A stretch of 64,000 bases of DNA. It comes from Pseudopyrenochaeta lycopersici (taxonomy: Eukaryota > Ascomycota > Dothideomycetes > Pleosporales > Pseudopyrenochaetaceae). The position numbers were made by a program, and so were the translations under genes. The notes under the pieces were generated by a model. The model ran no database searches, had not been told where the DNA came from, and saw only the letters and a program-made list of their open reading frames with translations. The stretch covers positions 62,001-126,000 of the forward strand of contig NHZP01000053.1 of the NCBI GenBank assembly GCA_003313425.1, in the 5' to 3' direction. Positions 33,290 through 44,759 of the stretch are shown here, piece by piece; within the stretch, counting starts at the first letter, position 1, and each line of letters begins with the position of its first letter.

Positions 33290-34950
33290 CTAACTAGTAT
33301 CCGCCTGACGCAGGCGATTAGAACAACGCAACGCATAACTACTAGTAGGAGGACTAGTAAAGGGCGAGGGACTACTACAAAAGACCTCGTCAAACGCATT
33401 TATAGGAACAGGACTTAAGGGCGACTCCGTGGAACGAAGAGCAGCTTAAGGGCAGGCAGACTAAGCGCTAGGGGAAACGGAAGGCTAAAAGGAAGGCGAC
33501 ATAGAGGTATTACAATCCCGCTTAGGACCTAACGTAGCTGTAATCCTAAGCGCTAAAGCCTAGCTACTAACGGAACTACTAAAGGTAGGAGGTAAACTTA
33601 AACAAATAGACTTCTTAACAGGCGAAGAGGTGAAGGGCAAACTAACGTTAGACTTAGCAGGAATATTAGTTCTGTAATAGTACTAGCGACGCTTACAGTT
33701 ACTACAATACCCAGTAGACTAAAAGTTACGCTTAATACCTTTATCTATAACTATATTTTCTAGGCGCTTTAAACTAGACGTACTAATTCCTAACTGCATA
33801 TATTAGCTATATATTACTAAAGGAAGCAGTAAGAAAGTTACTTTATATCGCTCGACGTTCAACTCTTAAGACACCTGGCGGGCCTTCTTAAACTTAATCT
33901 CCCCCCTAGGATAGGAACAAATAAGGCGATTATAGGCCTGCGATACAGCAGAGAAGGCCTAACGCAACTCCACAGTATAATCGTAAGCACGCGTCCAGGC
34001 AAGCGCAACATAATCGTTAATAATAAAGATCTTAGACAGCGAATCCCCAGGTCGAAGACAGGACAAGGCCGTATCAGTTTTGTGATTCACAACTGTAATT
34101 AGCTAGTTAAGTAAATTAACAGCACGCTAAAACAAAGGTTTAATCTAGGAGACCTGTTAGCTAAACCTAGAAGTAAGGGCAAGTTACTTACCTTAATATA
34201 ACCCCCCTTCTTCTAGGAGGAATAATAGCCGCACATACTGAAGTTATTCTTACAGACATAATAGCCTTCGCCTAAGCAAAACGTGCGAAACATGCCCTAA
34301 ACTATGCCGTCAGGGTCCCTACAGGATACTGTAGAGAGAGCGGAGATGCAGGCCTTACACTAAAACTAAGTAAGCGACAGCTGCAGCTGTATATTACTAG
34401 GCAAACTATAGATGTAACTAGGAAGAGGCGCGTTACTCACGCTAGCTAGCATTTAGGAACCTATTAAGTAAGTTAAAGAGCAGTATAATTACCTAGAAGA
34501 AGGAAGTAGATGTAGGTAGCAGAGAGAAGGGGAGTAGTACACTTATACACCTCTGCGCCTACAGACCCTCTGAAACCCGGCCTCTTACTAGGGCAGTTAT
34601 AGGCAGCAGCTCGCTAGTAACTTACCTGTGAAGGGTAAACCACGTAAAGAGGTAATAAGCAGCTAGTAGGGACAGGCTATAACGACCTACCTACGTAACA
34701 GCGTTATATACGTAAACTTCATAAGCTAAACACGTAAGGCCCCAGCTAACAGCAGTCGTAAGAAAGGAACACGCTGAGGCAGCTAGGAAACGGCGACCGT
34801 ATAACAGTCGTGAAGGCAGCTACCTTACGTAAAAAGATTCACAGGTAAAGCTGTAAAAGCCGCCTACAGGAAATATATTACGTTACCCAGCGAACGACCA
34901 GAGACGCGTCAGGACTAGGGCGGCGCGAACGGCGTGCGCGTAACGTCCAT
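33290..34950 (-). pseudogene. Antisense, apparently spliced accessory ORF inside Gypsy-A
   Basis: On the minus strand a long frame between the 3' LTR and the chromodomain is broken almost only by TAG/TAA, the same RIP pattern as pol. A Cys-rich exon (about 34400-34195) has CKACISALSTVSC and FCLGEGYYVCKNNFSMCGYY, and ends at a GTAAGT donor (intron about 34192-34156, ending GCTAACAG). The frame resumes as about 300 codons (LSCLRPGDSLSKIFIINDYV ... NAFDEVFCSSPSPF). A first exon may start at 34950 (MDVTRTPFAPP) and end at a GTGAGT near 34440. No family named; the Cys pattern suggests zinc binding. It is a gene orientated against the retrotransposon. Confidence 0.6.
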
Positions 34951-34990
34951 ACGGGTTAGGGACAACCCTTAAAAAAAAAGAGAGAGTAAT

Positions 34991-35195
34991 TATTACAAAC
35001 ACACTAGACCTAGCGGGGGACAACCTAGCAGAGGGCCCTTAGACCTATACTAGATAGAGCCTAGAAAGGCTCAGGACTACACTAGAGACAGGCTAGTATA
35101 TAAACGAGAGCTACCCCCTCAGAGCAGAGGTTAAGGATTAGTCTTAATACTATCCCCTATTACTTAACCTCGACCTCTACCAACAGTCCCTAACA
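34991..35195 (+). repeat. Gypsy-A 3' LTR
   Basis: Starts TATTACAAAC (RIP form of TGTTACGAAC), ends CCCTAACA; followed by TSD GCACA. Confidence 0.9.
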
Positions 35196-35274
35196 GCACA
35201 GATAACTAATAAAGAGACTAAGCCTCTAAACTAACTAATAACGCTAGGGTCACGTAATCCTAGAACACCTACAC

Positions 35275-35715
35275 TAGGGTAGCAAATAGGTTACGGGTAC
35301 CCGCTATGGGTATAGGTTGGGTATAGGGTTATAGATAAGTGGGTTGGGTTTGGGGTTGGGTCGCACGGACTCTAGGTTGGGTTAAGGCTAAGGTCATGCA
35401 CGTATGGGTTTAGGTTTGGTTACGGGTACCCACTAGGGTTGCTTAGTAATAATAATAATTTACTATACTTAGTAACATAACTAGCTATTTTAGATACATA
35501 CTAGTTAGTATTAGGCCTAATATAAAAAAGACGTGATTAGTTAGACTAAGATGTACCCGAGGCTAATAACCCTAACCCTAACCTCAACCCATTTACAGTA
35601 ACCTCAACCTATACCTATTACTAGCGTATAAAGGTTAGGTATAGAGCTGGGTTAGGTACGGGTCTTATGTAATCAAACCCAACCCAACCCCAATCTATAC
35701 CCATTTGCTACCTTA
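35275..35715. mobile_element. hAT-type MITE, 441 bp, 8-bp target duplication
   Basis: The left end TAGGGTAGCAAATAGG and the right end (reverse complement) TAAGGTAGCAAATGGG are imperfect terminal inverted repeats. Flanks 35267-35274 and 35716-35723 are both ACCTACAC, an 8-bp TSD as hAT elements make. The interior is non-coding with G-rich tandem-like subterminal repeats (GGGTTNGGGTT types) at both ends, separated by AT-rich DNA. Related ends occur at 17583-17817 and 62563-62716. It was mobilised in trans by a transposase not seen here. Inserted within LTR-B copy 1. Confidence 0.85.
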
Positions 35716-35995
35716 ACCTACACTAAGATAGACTTAGTCCTGTAAGATAGAGATAAACTTAGAAAACTTAAAGGGGGCCTTATAGGAAACCTATAATATA
35801 ATTATATATATGAACTTATATAATATAGCTTCTATAGTATATTATAATTAACTTCTAATAACTTATAACTATACTACTATTTAAGCTTTCTATATTTAAC
35901 TACTTCTAATACTACTTACTTATAGAATACTCTAAAGAGCTTACTAGTTAATACTAGTTACTTTATATTATAATTACTTAATTGGATCTTTAATA

Positions 35996-38900
35996 TTTTA
36001 ATTACTTTTAAGATAAGTAGTACTAGTAAATATATAGCTGCTTTTAACTCTTTAACTATAACTACTAAGGGTTATCTAATTAGTAAACCTACTAAATTTA
36101 GTAGTAACTAATAATACCTTAAAGAATAGTAACTCTAACTTAACTTATACTTCTACCTTTATAAAGGTATTAAAGAAAGTAATAAGATACTTATTATTGT
36201 AACTTACTTTATAAATAAAGTACTACAGTAAGTTATACTATAACTATTAAAATAATTAAAAGAAAAAAGATAAAGTGTACTATTAATAATATATAAGAAA
36301 AAATAAAAATATTTAGTGTCTTATAACAATAGAAGTAAATAAAGTTAAGATTAAAAAAGCTAGAAAATATTAAAGAAAATAAATACTAGAATAAAAAAAA
36401 GAAACTTGTAGTAAAAAAAGCTTACTTAAAGTATAGAGAAGTAAGTTATTTTTATATAAAATACTTTAAGAATAAAAAAGCTAAATAAGAAAACAAGTCT
36501 AAAAAAATATAGTCTAAGTTTTACACTTTAAAACAAATAATCTAGATATAAACTCTAAATTTCAGCGTTTCTTACAAAATAAGAATAAAATATAGGAAAA
36601 ACAAGATAACTAATAAGAAGTAAAAATCGTAAACTAAAAGGTTATAAAAAAGACAGTAATAAGAAAATACTAGATATATAACTTAGAGAAGTACTTTATT
36701 AGTATGTACTCTAATGAGTTTAAACTAATAGTAATTAAGAAGACTTAAGTAGCTAAAGATATATTAAAATACTAACTCTTTAACTTACTAACTAAATAAA
36801 TAGTAGTAAAACTATAATATCTAGTATTATAAAGAACTTCAACTTATAAAATAGAGGAACTAGTACTTTAATAACTAGTACTAAAAGTACTAAAAGAATA
36901 AGAATTTAAAAAATACTAGAAGAAGTATTAGATAGAAAATTCTAACTTTTTTGTAACTTTTATTTAAGAAATAAAAAGAGAAAGAAAAAGACTATAGTAT
37001 AAAAGGAAAGGAACCAATAGTAAAGGCTTTAAGTATAAAAGAATACTAGCTAGTAAAGTATAAATAGTACTACTATAAAGTCAAAATAAAATATTTTATA
37101 TATAAAACTATAGCTAGTAATATAAATAATAAACTTATGAAAAATACTAAAGGAATATTACTATAACTTAATATAGTAGCTTAATATAACTATAAGACTT
37201 AATAGTAATACTATAAGTAAAGATACTAAGAGTATAAAAAGCTAAGATATAAAACCTATTAAGTAGTAAAAGAAGAAAACAAGTAATATCTTAAAGATAA
37301 AGAAATTACTAAGCTACTATAGTAAAAGTTCGCTTAGAACTAATGCTAGCGTGTTCCACCAGTCGGTGGCCAACACCAGTCGGTGGCCCACCTCATCAAA
37401 ACGCGAGGATCTCAATGTACAATAACGGGACATCCACGCAGTCAATTTCCTAGCAAATATAGTAATATTATACTCTATCTCTGTCTACATTAAGTTTGTT
37501 TGTGACCTTGGATATGATAGTTACTGCAGGTAGGCGGCGCTCGCTGTTGAGGGCGAGAAGCTGTAGCCTCCACCATCTCATTATGGGCTATATCAGCTGC
37601 TACAGCTAACGCGCGACCTGTCGCGACCTGTAGTACGCCTCCAGTTGCTATATATTGTCGCTGCGTGTTCTAACGTCTTCTACGGGTGTGCAGGGCACGA
37701 AGTTTACTGTTTTCTTTAGCTAAAATCGTAGCTAAGCTTATCGTAAGCTGGCAACCTTTAACAAGCTACGCGAGAGCCTTGCTTAAAGGGCTCTGCGATG
37801 GACGCTAAAAGAGCTTGCGTACGAGGTGAGCCTGTTAATTAAGCTGCGTTATCGTACGAGGCGTTTCAGCTGTCTAGGCAGGCTTAAACGTAGTTGACTG
37901 CTGCGGTAGAGACAGTGTACAGACAATACTAAGCGTTTCTAGGACGCGTTTAGGACTAAACAGGATAAGGCCTGTTCCCTAGAAGCCTCTAAGGACGTTT
38001 AAAATAAAGAAAATAGCTAGCTGTATACGTAGATATATATAGAGAAACTTATTCTTATTAACGTAGTAGACGCCCTAGCAAGCAAGCTTAGTTACCTCTT
38101 ATCTATACGCTTTCTTAAGTAGCGAGAAGTACCTAACATCTAATAGCTGAAGCTTATATAACGTGTAGGCAGGCATACAGAGACTAATTATGTTCCTCTC
38201 CTTACAGTAGTTATTAAACTTAGGTATTACGTAGCTGCTATAGCTGTTAAGTATTAGCAGGCGATAGCCTCCTACAGAGGATAAGGCTGTGTGCAGGTTA
38301 AAATGCTTCAGCTACTTAAACCTAAGGTCGTCTCTTATCTAACTGTTATTACTAACAGTAATAGCCTAGTTGTTAGGTAGTCTAGCTAGGTACTAACTAG
38401 CCTAGTAGACCTTTGCCTTAAGGATAATAAACAGAGGTAGAAGGCGGCCTACTGCGCTCACACACTTAATAGTCGTTACCTATTTATAATTACCTAGCTG
38501 TATGATAGTTACCTAACTAATAGTATTAGAGCTAGTAATAACTTTTAATGTTAAGGCGACACCTATTATAAAGCTAGTCTTATTAAAGTTATAAGTATCT
38601 GCGTCTACTATCCTGTAGGTCTCGCGCGTGTCCTGTATAAGACTAAACTACTTATTTATTTTTATAGGATCCTTGCATTTCGCGCGTTATAAGTAAAATT
38701 CTTAGTTCTACTTTATCTAAAGCTCTAACTGCGCGTTAATAAAGCGTAATACCTAGTTCTTACTAAGAGGTAGTAGTAGAGGCTGCCCGCTGCGTGTAGT
38801 AAGTAGAGAGTCTGCTATTTACCGTACGTTAATAATCTAAGGCAGAAAACCTTATTAATTAAGGTCTAGTATCTACTAAATAAGAGACTCCTCTTTAGTA

Positions 38901-39604
38901 GGTAATAGCTTACATTTACGTACGTTAATTATTAAGGTAGGCAGGCGGCCTTTAAGGCGGCCTTAGAGTGTTGTTTAAGGAATATTATACAGCTGCGCGG
39001 CTTTATGCACACTTATAATTGTTTTTAAATTAATTACTTTAGACGTAAGAAGGACACAGCCCTCCTTTTAAGCTGCGTAAGGCGGTTATTAAATAGTTAT
39101 AGTGGTTGTTTTGAGAGCAATCGCGTTAGTGTTGATAAGGCGGGCCACCGACTGGTGTTGGCTACTAAGTGGTAGAACACGTTATAAAGACTTATACTAA
39201 AAAGATAACTAATAATAAATTATATATAGATACTATGTCATACTAAAAAAAAGTAATAGCTTTAGTAGAAAGTAGATACATAAAAACGTGCGTAATTCTA
39301 AGATAAGTTTAAAATAATAATATACTCTTTTAAGTACAATAGAATTTAAGGAAGATTTACTTAGCTAATAATAAAGCTCTATAGTATAGAAATATTACTA
39401 AAGAAGCTAAAAATAGCTAGTACTATAGAAACTATAAAAACTCTAAAGATTATAAATATGAGAGAACTTAATATAATTATAAGATAAGACTAGCTAGTAA
39501 AACAGAATCTAATAATCAACTAAACATCCTATATAATAAAGATAAGACTAAGCTAAATATAATAAGTATAAACCAAACTAGTAATAAGTATTAAGCCTAT
39601 TAGT
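35996..39604 (+). pseudogene. gag-like relic downstream of LTR-B copy 1, split by pogo-2
   Basis: 36060-36250 reads LISKPTKFSSN...YLKE and LYFYLYKGIKESNKILI, matching the gag of Gypsy-B2 (LISKPTTFSSN..., LYFYLYEDITKSNKALI). Beyond that it is AT-rich and unreadable to 37346; it continues after pogo-2 at 39185-39604. Far more heavily mutated than B2, so it is an older copy. Confidence 0.65.
37349..39182 (-). mobile_element. pogo/Fot1-type DNA transposon 2
   Basis: TIR RCGTGTTCYACCASTYRGTR... of about 50 bp at both ends, TA duplications at 37347-37348 and 39183-39184, 1834 bp. The TIR contains a repeated ACCAGTCGGTGGCC unit. The transposase on the minus strand starts near 39110 and has the psq HTH text HKAAQLYNIP...TTL...GRLKGRLP, with TAG/TAA substitutions. 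Similar in size and layout to pogo-1 but with different TIRs, so a second family. Inactive. Confidence 0.85.
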
Positions 39605-39609
39605 ACTAT

Positions 39610-40003
39610 TGTTACGAACAGGAAGTGGGAAGGCGGCGGTTATGAGGATGAGGGAAGAGGCACGGATGACCAACGTGGAGACCGAGCCTCTAAACTAACC
39701 GATGACGCCAGGATCACGTAATCCTAGAAAACCCACGCCAAGACAGACTATGTCCTATAGGATAGAGATAAACCTAGAAATCCTAGAGGGGGCCTTATAA
39801 GAATCCTATAAGACAATTATGTATATAGACTCGCATAATATAGCCTTATAGCATATTGTAATTAACTTAAGATAATCTATAAGTATACTACTATTTAATA
39901 CTTCTACCTTTAACCTAGCTTATATATCTACAGAATACTCTAAAGATACTACTAGTTAACACTAGTTGCTTTATATTATAACTACTTAATTAGATCTTTA
40001 ATA
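39610..40003 (+). repeat. Gypsy-B2 5' LTR
   Basis: Starts TGTTACGAACAGG, ends TCTTTAATA (RIP form of TTTAACA). Same length as the 3' LTR. Confidence 0.9.
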
Positions 40004-40079
40004 TTTTAATTACCCTTAAGATAAGCAGCCCTAGTAAATACGTAGCTACCCTTAACTTTTTAACTGTAACTACTAAAGG

Positions 40080-41108
40080 TCGCTTAATTAGTAAGCCTAC
40101 TACGTTTAGCAGTAACAGACAACATCTAAAAGGATAGTTACTCTAACTCGACCTGTACTTCTATCTCTACGAAGACATTACTAAAAGTAATAAGGCACTT
40201 ATCGCGATTACTTACCTTACAGGTAAGGCGCTAGACTAGGTTACGCTACAACTAGAATAATATATAGACTAGGAAGTTATTAACGCGGACAATATAGAAA
40301 TATTTAAAGATTAAGATAAGTTTAAAAAGCATATCTAGTAGATCTTTAGAATGCAGACTAAGAAAGTCGCGGTAGAACAACACATACAGGAACTTAAATA
40401 GTATACCTCTGTTACTAACTATACTAACAGGTTTAAGTAGTATTCTACGATTATTAGATAGGATAATAAGGCTCTTAAACAAATATTCTAATAAGGCCTA
40501 AAACTACAGGTTAGGGAGGAACTTATAAGAACAAGATACGTTATTAAAGACCTTAATAACTAAATTAATAACTATATAAGAATTAATAATAACCTATATA
40601 AACTAAACTAAGAACTACAAAGCTATAGAAAAGAAAGAATAAACTACACAGGTAAATAAAAAGGCTATATTTGCTACCCTAGAAACACTCACACTGCTAG
40701 TTACTATACTTCTAATAAACTAGAACTAATATATCTAGATAATATTAATAAGAAGTAAGGAAATAGGAAGATAGGAAACTAGAAGACAGATACAGAGAAG
40801 TTAAAAGGAAATTACTATAATTATAGGAAGAAAAGACACTTTATAAAGAATTATAAGCAAAAGAATAAAGTTACCTAACTTAAAGTTAATATAATTAAAA
40901 ACTTTAATAACACCTAATTTAGAGACTAGGAAGTAGTTACTATACCTAACTATAGCACTAGACCCTTATTACTACTATAATAGGATAATAACTAGATTAT
41001 AGAAACCTACAGACAGGTTACCCTAAACATATAGGAGATTAACTAGAATAATAAGGCTCTAGCAGAACTATATCTAGGGACCCTAGTTAACTAGGACTAA
41101 CTACTACC
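40080..41108 (+). pseudogene. Gypsy-B2 gag relic
   Basis: Reads LYFYLYEDITKSNKALIAIT, YLTGKALD, then ADNIEIFKD.DKFKKHI..IF, the retrotransposon gag pattern, with TAG at conserved Trp/Gln positions. It is interrupted downstream by the Tc1 element and continues after 42463 with polar gag/linker text. Confidence 0.75.
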
Positions 41109-41110
41109 TA

Positions 41111-42460
41111 CAGTGCCCTTCCAAAAGTTCTCGCCGCGCTAGTGCGACGCGCTCCATCACAACAACACTACCTCAACTTTGCAGTATTATAATTATGCCA
41201 CCACAACGCTAAATTCTTTAAGAAATAGACTAAAATACGCGCAGACGTCCTAATTTAACAGTCCAGCAGCAGAATCAAATTATTAGCATGCTGCATAGTA
41301 GTGCTACAGTCGCTGAAGTTGCTAACGCGTTTGGCCGCAGTAAACGCGGTATACGCGACATTAGGAAAAGATATTAATAAACTAGCAAAATAACAGATAA
41401 ACCTCGCAGCAGTAGACCACCTATACTATCGCTTTATCAGAAGAAGATTATCTATCGCAAAGCACGCGCACAGCCAAAAATTACGTACAAAGAGCTAGCT
41501 GAAGAGGCAGTAGTCATAAATCTAGATAGCACTACTTTAAAGCTACCTAGCCATTCTATATTGCGGCGGTATCTTAAAGGACAAGGCCTTACTAAATCTC
41601 TTTATAAAAAGCGTCTAAAGCTTAATAAATCGCGTGCATTACGGCGGGTTGAGTTCTGTAGAGAGTACTCTTGTTTCCCGTAGCATTAACGCACTATACG
41701 CTTCTCAGATAAGTACTCCTTTTAGAAGGGCTTAGGGCAAACATAAGAGTAGGTATTTCGCAATTTATAAGAGAAATAGAAGATAATAATACTTTAAACC
41801 TATAGCTATAGTAAGAAGGTAGCACAGATAGTGTAGGGTTTAATATAGCTAGATAAACGTGGGCGTGCACAGAGGAGCTCTCTAGTTATAATAGAGCGCG
41901 ATCCTGATGCTCTAAACTATAGATACTCCGCTAAAAGTTATATTAAGGCTTTAAAGAAAGGCCTCTTACGATTATAGCGTTATTCACAGCTTTTTATGCA
42001 GGACAACGCGCGCGTACATACAGCTGCAGCTACAAAGAGATTTCTAGCTGAGCACTACATCAGTACTGTTAACTGGCCACCCTACTCACCTAATCTTAAC
42101 CTAATTAAGCACCTCTAGTAGTATCTTAAAATACTTATGTATAGATCCTATCCTTAGTACAACAATTATAGTCAAGCTATAGAGGAGTGGGATAGCTTTT
42201 ACGCTGCATTAAAAAGTTGCTGGCGTCGCATACCAGCCAGCCTAATTCGGCGCCTTATCATAAGCATGCCACGACGAATTGATGCATGCAAGAAAGCGCG
42301 AGGGTGGCAAACGAAATATTAGACCCGTGCGCAACTACTGCTTCAAAAAAAATTAAATTATATTATATATTGGCTGAGATTCATGGTGTTGAAGTTTTGT
42401 GCCCATGTGCTGGTGAGGGTGGCTCGTGCGTGCGCGGCGAGAACTTTTGGAAGGGCACTG
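41111..42460 (+). mobile_element. Tc1/mariner-type DNA transposon, mildly RIP-affected
   Basis: TIR CAGTGCCCTTCCAAAAGTTC... (about 30 bp) at 41111 and inverted at 42460; TA duplication at 41109-41110 and 42461-42462; 1350 bp. The plus-strand transposase has an HTH (SATVAEVANAFGRSKRGIRD), ILRRYLKGQGLTKSLYKK, and a DDE region FMQDNARVHTAAATKRFLAE and WPPYSPNLNLIKHL. The second and third catalytic positions are altered or near stops (PNLN where PDLN is usual). Several TAG codons make it inactive, but it is much less damaged than its surroundings. Nested in Gypsy-B2 between gag and protease. Confidence 0.9.
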
Positions 42461-43244
42461 TACAGAAAGTATTAAGGAAGCACAGGCACTAGATAACAAA
42501 ATATAGAAAACATAAGGTATAACAGGACTATAGAAAATATATAGCAGGAAATACGTATACACGCGATGCTAAAACTAAAAAATAAAGTGTAAACCCTTAA
42601 ACTAGAATAATATATATTAGGAATACGTAATAGAGAATATTAAGTGTATAGGATTCTCTATAGAATAAGCTAAACAGTAAATTAAATAGAAAGCCGCGGC
42701 CTAAGCAGAGAAAGGACGAAGACTCTTCTAATACAATTACAACTAGAGAAACCTAAGATATAGACTACTGTTATACCTCTACTGCATATACGACTACTGC
42801 AACTACTATTACGCTATTAAGCTATAAGATGGACACTTCCTAATACTAAAGGGAGCGTGTAAATAGTAATAGTACGACTACTAGCGGGATAGTTGTATTA
42901 ACTACTTATAGGATAAACGAACGATAAATTATTTCCTAGGATATAACGACGAGCATACTGTATATCGAAATATTATTATAAATAAACGATGCACTAACAA
43001 ATTATAGCAGACCTGCATAAATCTAGGATATAAACGCTATAAGCTAGAAAAGGAAGCAAATAGTTTTAAGGAAAATTCTTTTTTAGACAGAAACCAGAAA
43101 CTAAACCTTCCTATAGCGAAAAGGCTAGACCTAGACGAGGGATTTGTCTATAATTAGATAGCACTAACAAGTAGTGTTAGGCTATCTAATAAAAGGAAGA
43201 GAGTCTCTTCTAACTTAGAATAAAACTCTAAGGAAAGGAGCTAA

Positions 43245-44261
43245 AGGCACTAATAGATTCTGGATTATAAGCAAACTATATCTCTAAGACAGCTATGTTA
43301 AAAGCAAGGCTATAACTTATCTTAAAGAAAACACCCTACTAGGTAACAGTAGCAAACAAAAAATTAGGAGGGATAATAACCTATAAGGTTCCTACTAGCC
43401 TCAGCCTAGCCTCTAAAATATACTAGGTTAGACTAGACGTCTTTAGGACAGCTGCCTATAATGTTATACTAGGACTACCTTAGTTAAGACACTGTAACCT
43501 AGTAATTAACTAGACGAAACAAAGAGTGTCTGTGCGTATAAAAGATAACGCGAGAATGCCTACGTAACAGTCGCATACCTTAGTAGATAAGAAGATAATA
43601 ATAAGTATTAAGCCTTCGCGAAAAGCTAAGAAACAGCTACTTTATTAGTAGCTAGTAAAGAACGCTAAGAAGAATAAAGAGTTAGTTACTACTCCTAAAA
43701 TCCTAGAAGAATATAAGGAATTTAGAGATATATTTACTAAAAAGGTAAGAAGGGAAGTACTACTAAAACACTAAGAATAGGACTATAAGATAGAACTTAT
43801 AGAAGGTAAGTAGCCTAGGTTTATACTAATATACTGCCTGAGCGATTATAAGCTAGGCGTCCTAAAGAAATATATTAATAAAAATTTAGTAAAGGGTTTT
43901 ATTAGGAAATCTAAGTCCTTAGTAAGATATCCTGTCCTGTTTACGCCAAAGAAAGATAGAGCGCTAAGGTTATATATTAACTACAGAAAGTTAAATAATA
44001 TTACTAAAAAGAATTACTACCTGCTACCTAATATATAAGAATTACGCGACAGATTAACAGGAGCTTAATACTTTACTGCGCTAGACCTAAGAGGAGCGTA
44101 TAACCTTATTAGAATAAAAGAAAGAGAGGAATAGAAGACCGCCTTTAGAATAAGATATAGATATTATAAATACATAGTAATACTCTTTAGCCTAATAAAC
44201 GCACTAGCAACGTGTTAAGATTTAATTAATAACGTCTTAGTAGAATATCTTAACATATATG
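43245..44261 (+). pseudogene. Gypsy-B2 protease and reverse transcriptase, first part
   Basis: Protease near 43249 (LIDSGL.ANYISKTAMLKAR, then AAYNVILGLP). RT continues with FTPKKDRALRLYINYRKLNN, YFTALDLRGAYNLIRIKERE and LFSLINALATC, ending at NNVLVEYLNIY where solo LTR-D interrupts it. Downstream part resumes at 52500. Confidence 0.85.
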
Positions 44262-44456
44262 TGTAATGGGCTGCGCCCTTTAAGCAGGAGAGGCTTCGCT
44301 ACTATCGCACGGGGAAAGAACTCCTTAATCTCCTCTGCCCCCTTTTTCTTATTAGCTCGTACAAGTTAGCAGCTAGAGGAGCACGTTCCTCTTCGCTCGT
44401 ACGAACATATATATATATCCTCTAAGGATACCTGTAACCTCTCCTCTATCTTTCTC

Positions 44457-44759
44457 TGTCAGAGTTCAATCCTTTCAGGTTACTAGACGCAGGTGAAAGG
44501 GTTCAATCCTTCCAAGTTACTAGACGCAGGTAAAAGGTAACGATCCTGCCAAGTTACTAGACGCAGGTGAAAGGTAACTGTTACCTCTTACCTTTCACCA
44601 AGCTAGGTAACTGGATCGGGACTAGCCTGCTCTAGCTTATGTATATAGGCAGCACCTCTCCCCCGAAGGGGAGAGGTATCTGCTATTTTGTCTATTTCCT
44701 TTTAAATTGAGTTTCTTTAACTAAGACCGTCCTAACTGTGCGTGTTAACTGCCTTACAT
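44457..44759 (+). repeat. Gypsy-C 5' LTR with three 37-bp tandem repeats
   Basis: Starts TGTCAGAGTTCAATCC, ends GCCTTACA. Units at about 44464-44500, 44501-44537 and 44538-44574 share GTTACTAGACGCAGGTGAAA. An inverted version (TTACCTTTCACC...GGTAAC) follows at 44581-44612 and can pair with the third unit. Confidence 0.85.

Larger units (their letters stand above)
27043..35195 (+). mobile_element. Gypsy-A: chromovirus-type LTR retrotransposon, RIP-inactivated
   Basis: 8153 bp, LTRs 27043-27247 and 34991-35195 (205 bp), TSD GCACA at 27038-27042 and 35196-35200. Domain order on the plus strand: gag, aspartic protease, reverse transcriptase, RNase H, integrase, chromodomain, which is Ty3/gypsy order. 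Coding frames are broken almost only by TAG/TAA. A long antisense reading frame lies between the chromodomain and the 3' LTR. GC content is higher than in the older relics. Confidence 0.95.
26987..35995 (+). repeat. LTR of family B, copy 1, split by two insertions
   Basis: Pieces 26987-27042, 35201-35274 and 35724-35995 add up to about 400 bp and align in order with the 394-bp LTRs of Gypsy-B2 (39610-40003, 55336-55729). It starts TGTTACAAAC and ends TTTAATA (RIP form of TTTAACA). It was interrupted by Gypsy-A (TSD GCACA) and by the hAT MITE (TSD ACCTACAC). A gag-like relic follows, so this is the 5' LTR of an older related element rather than a solo LTR. Confidence 0.85.

Noticed and set aside
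40252..40482. 76-codon minus-strand frame in Gypsy-B2 gag
   Set aside because: Shadow of the gag frame on the plus strand; AT-rich composition only.
44457..44620. Possible CRISPR-like array from the 37-bp repeats
   Set aside because: Repeats are directly adjacent without spacers, lie in an LTR, and the host is a fungus.
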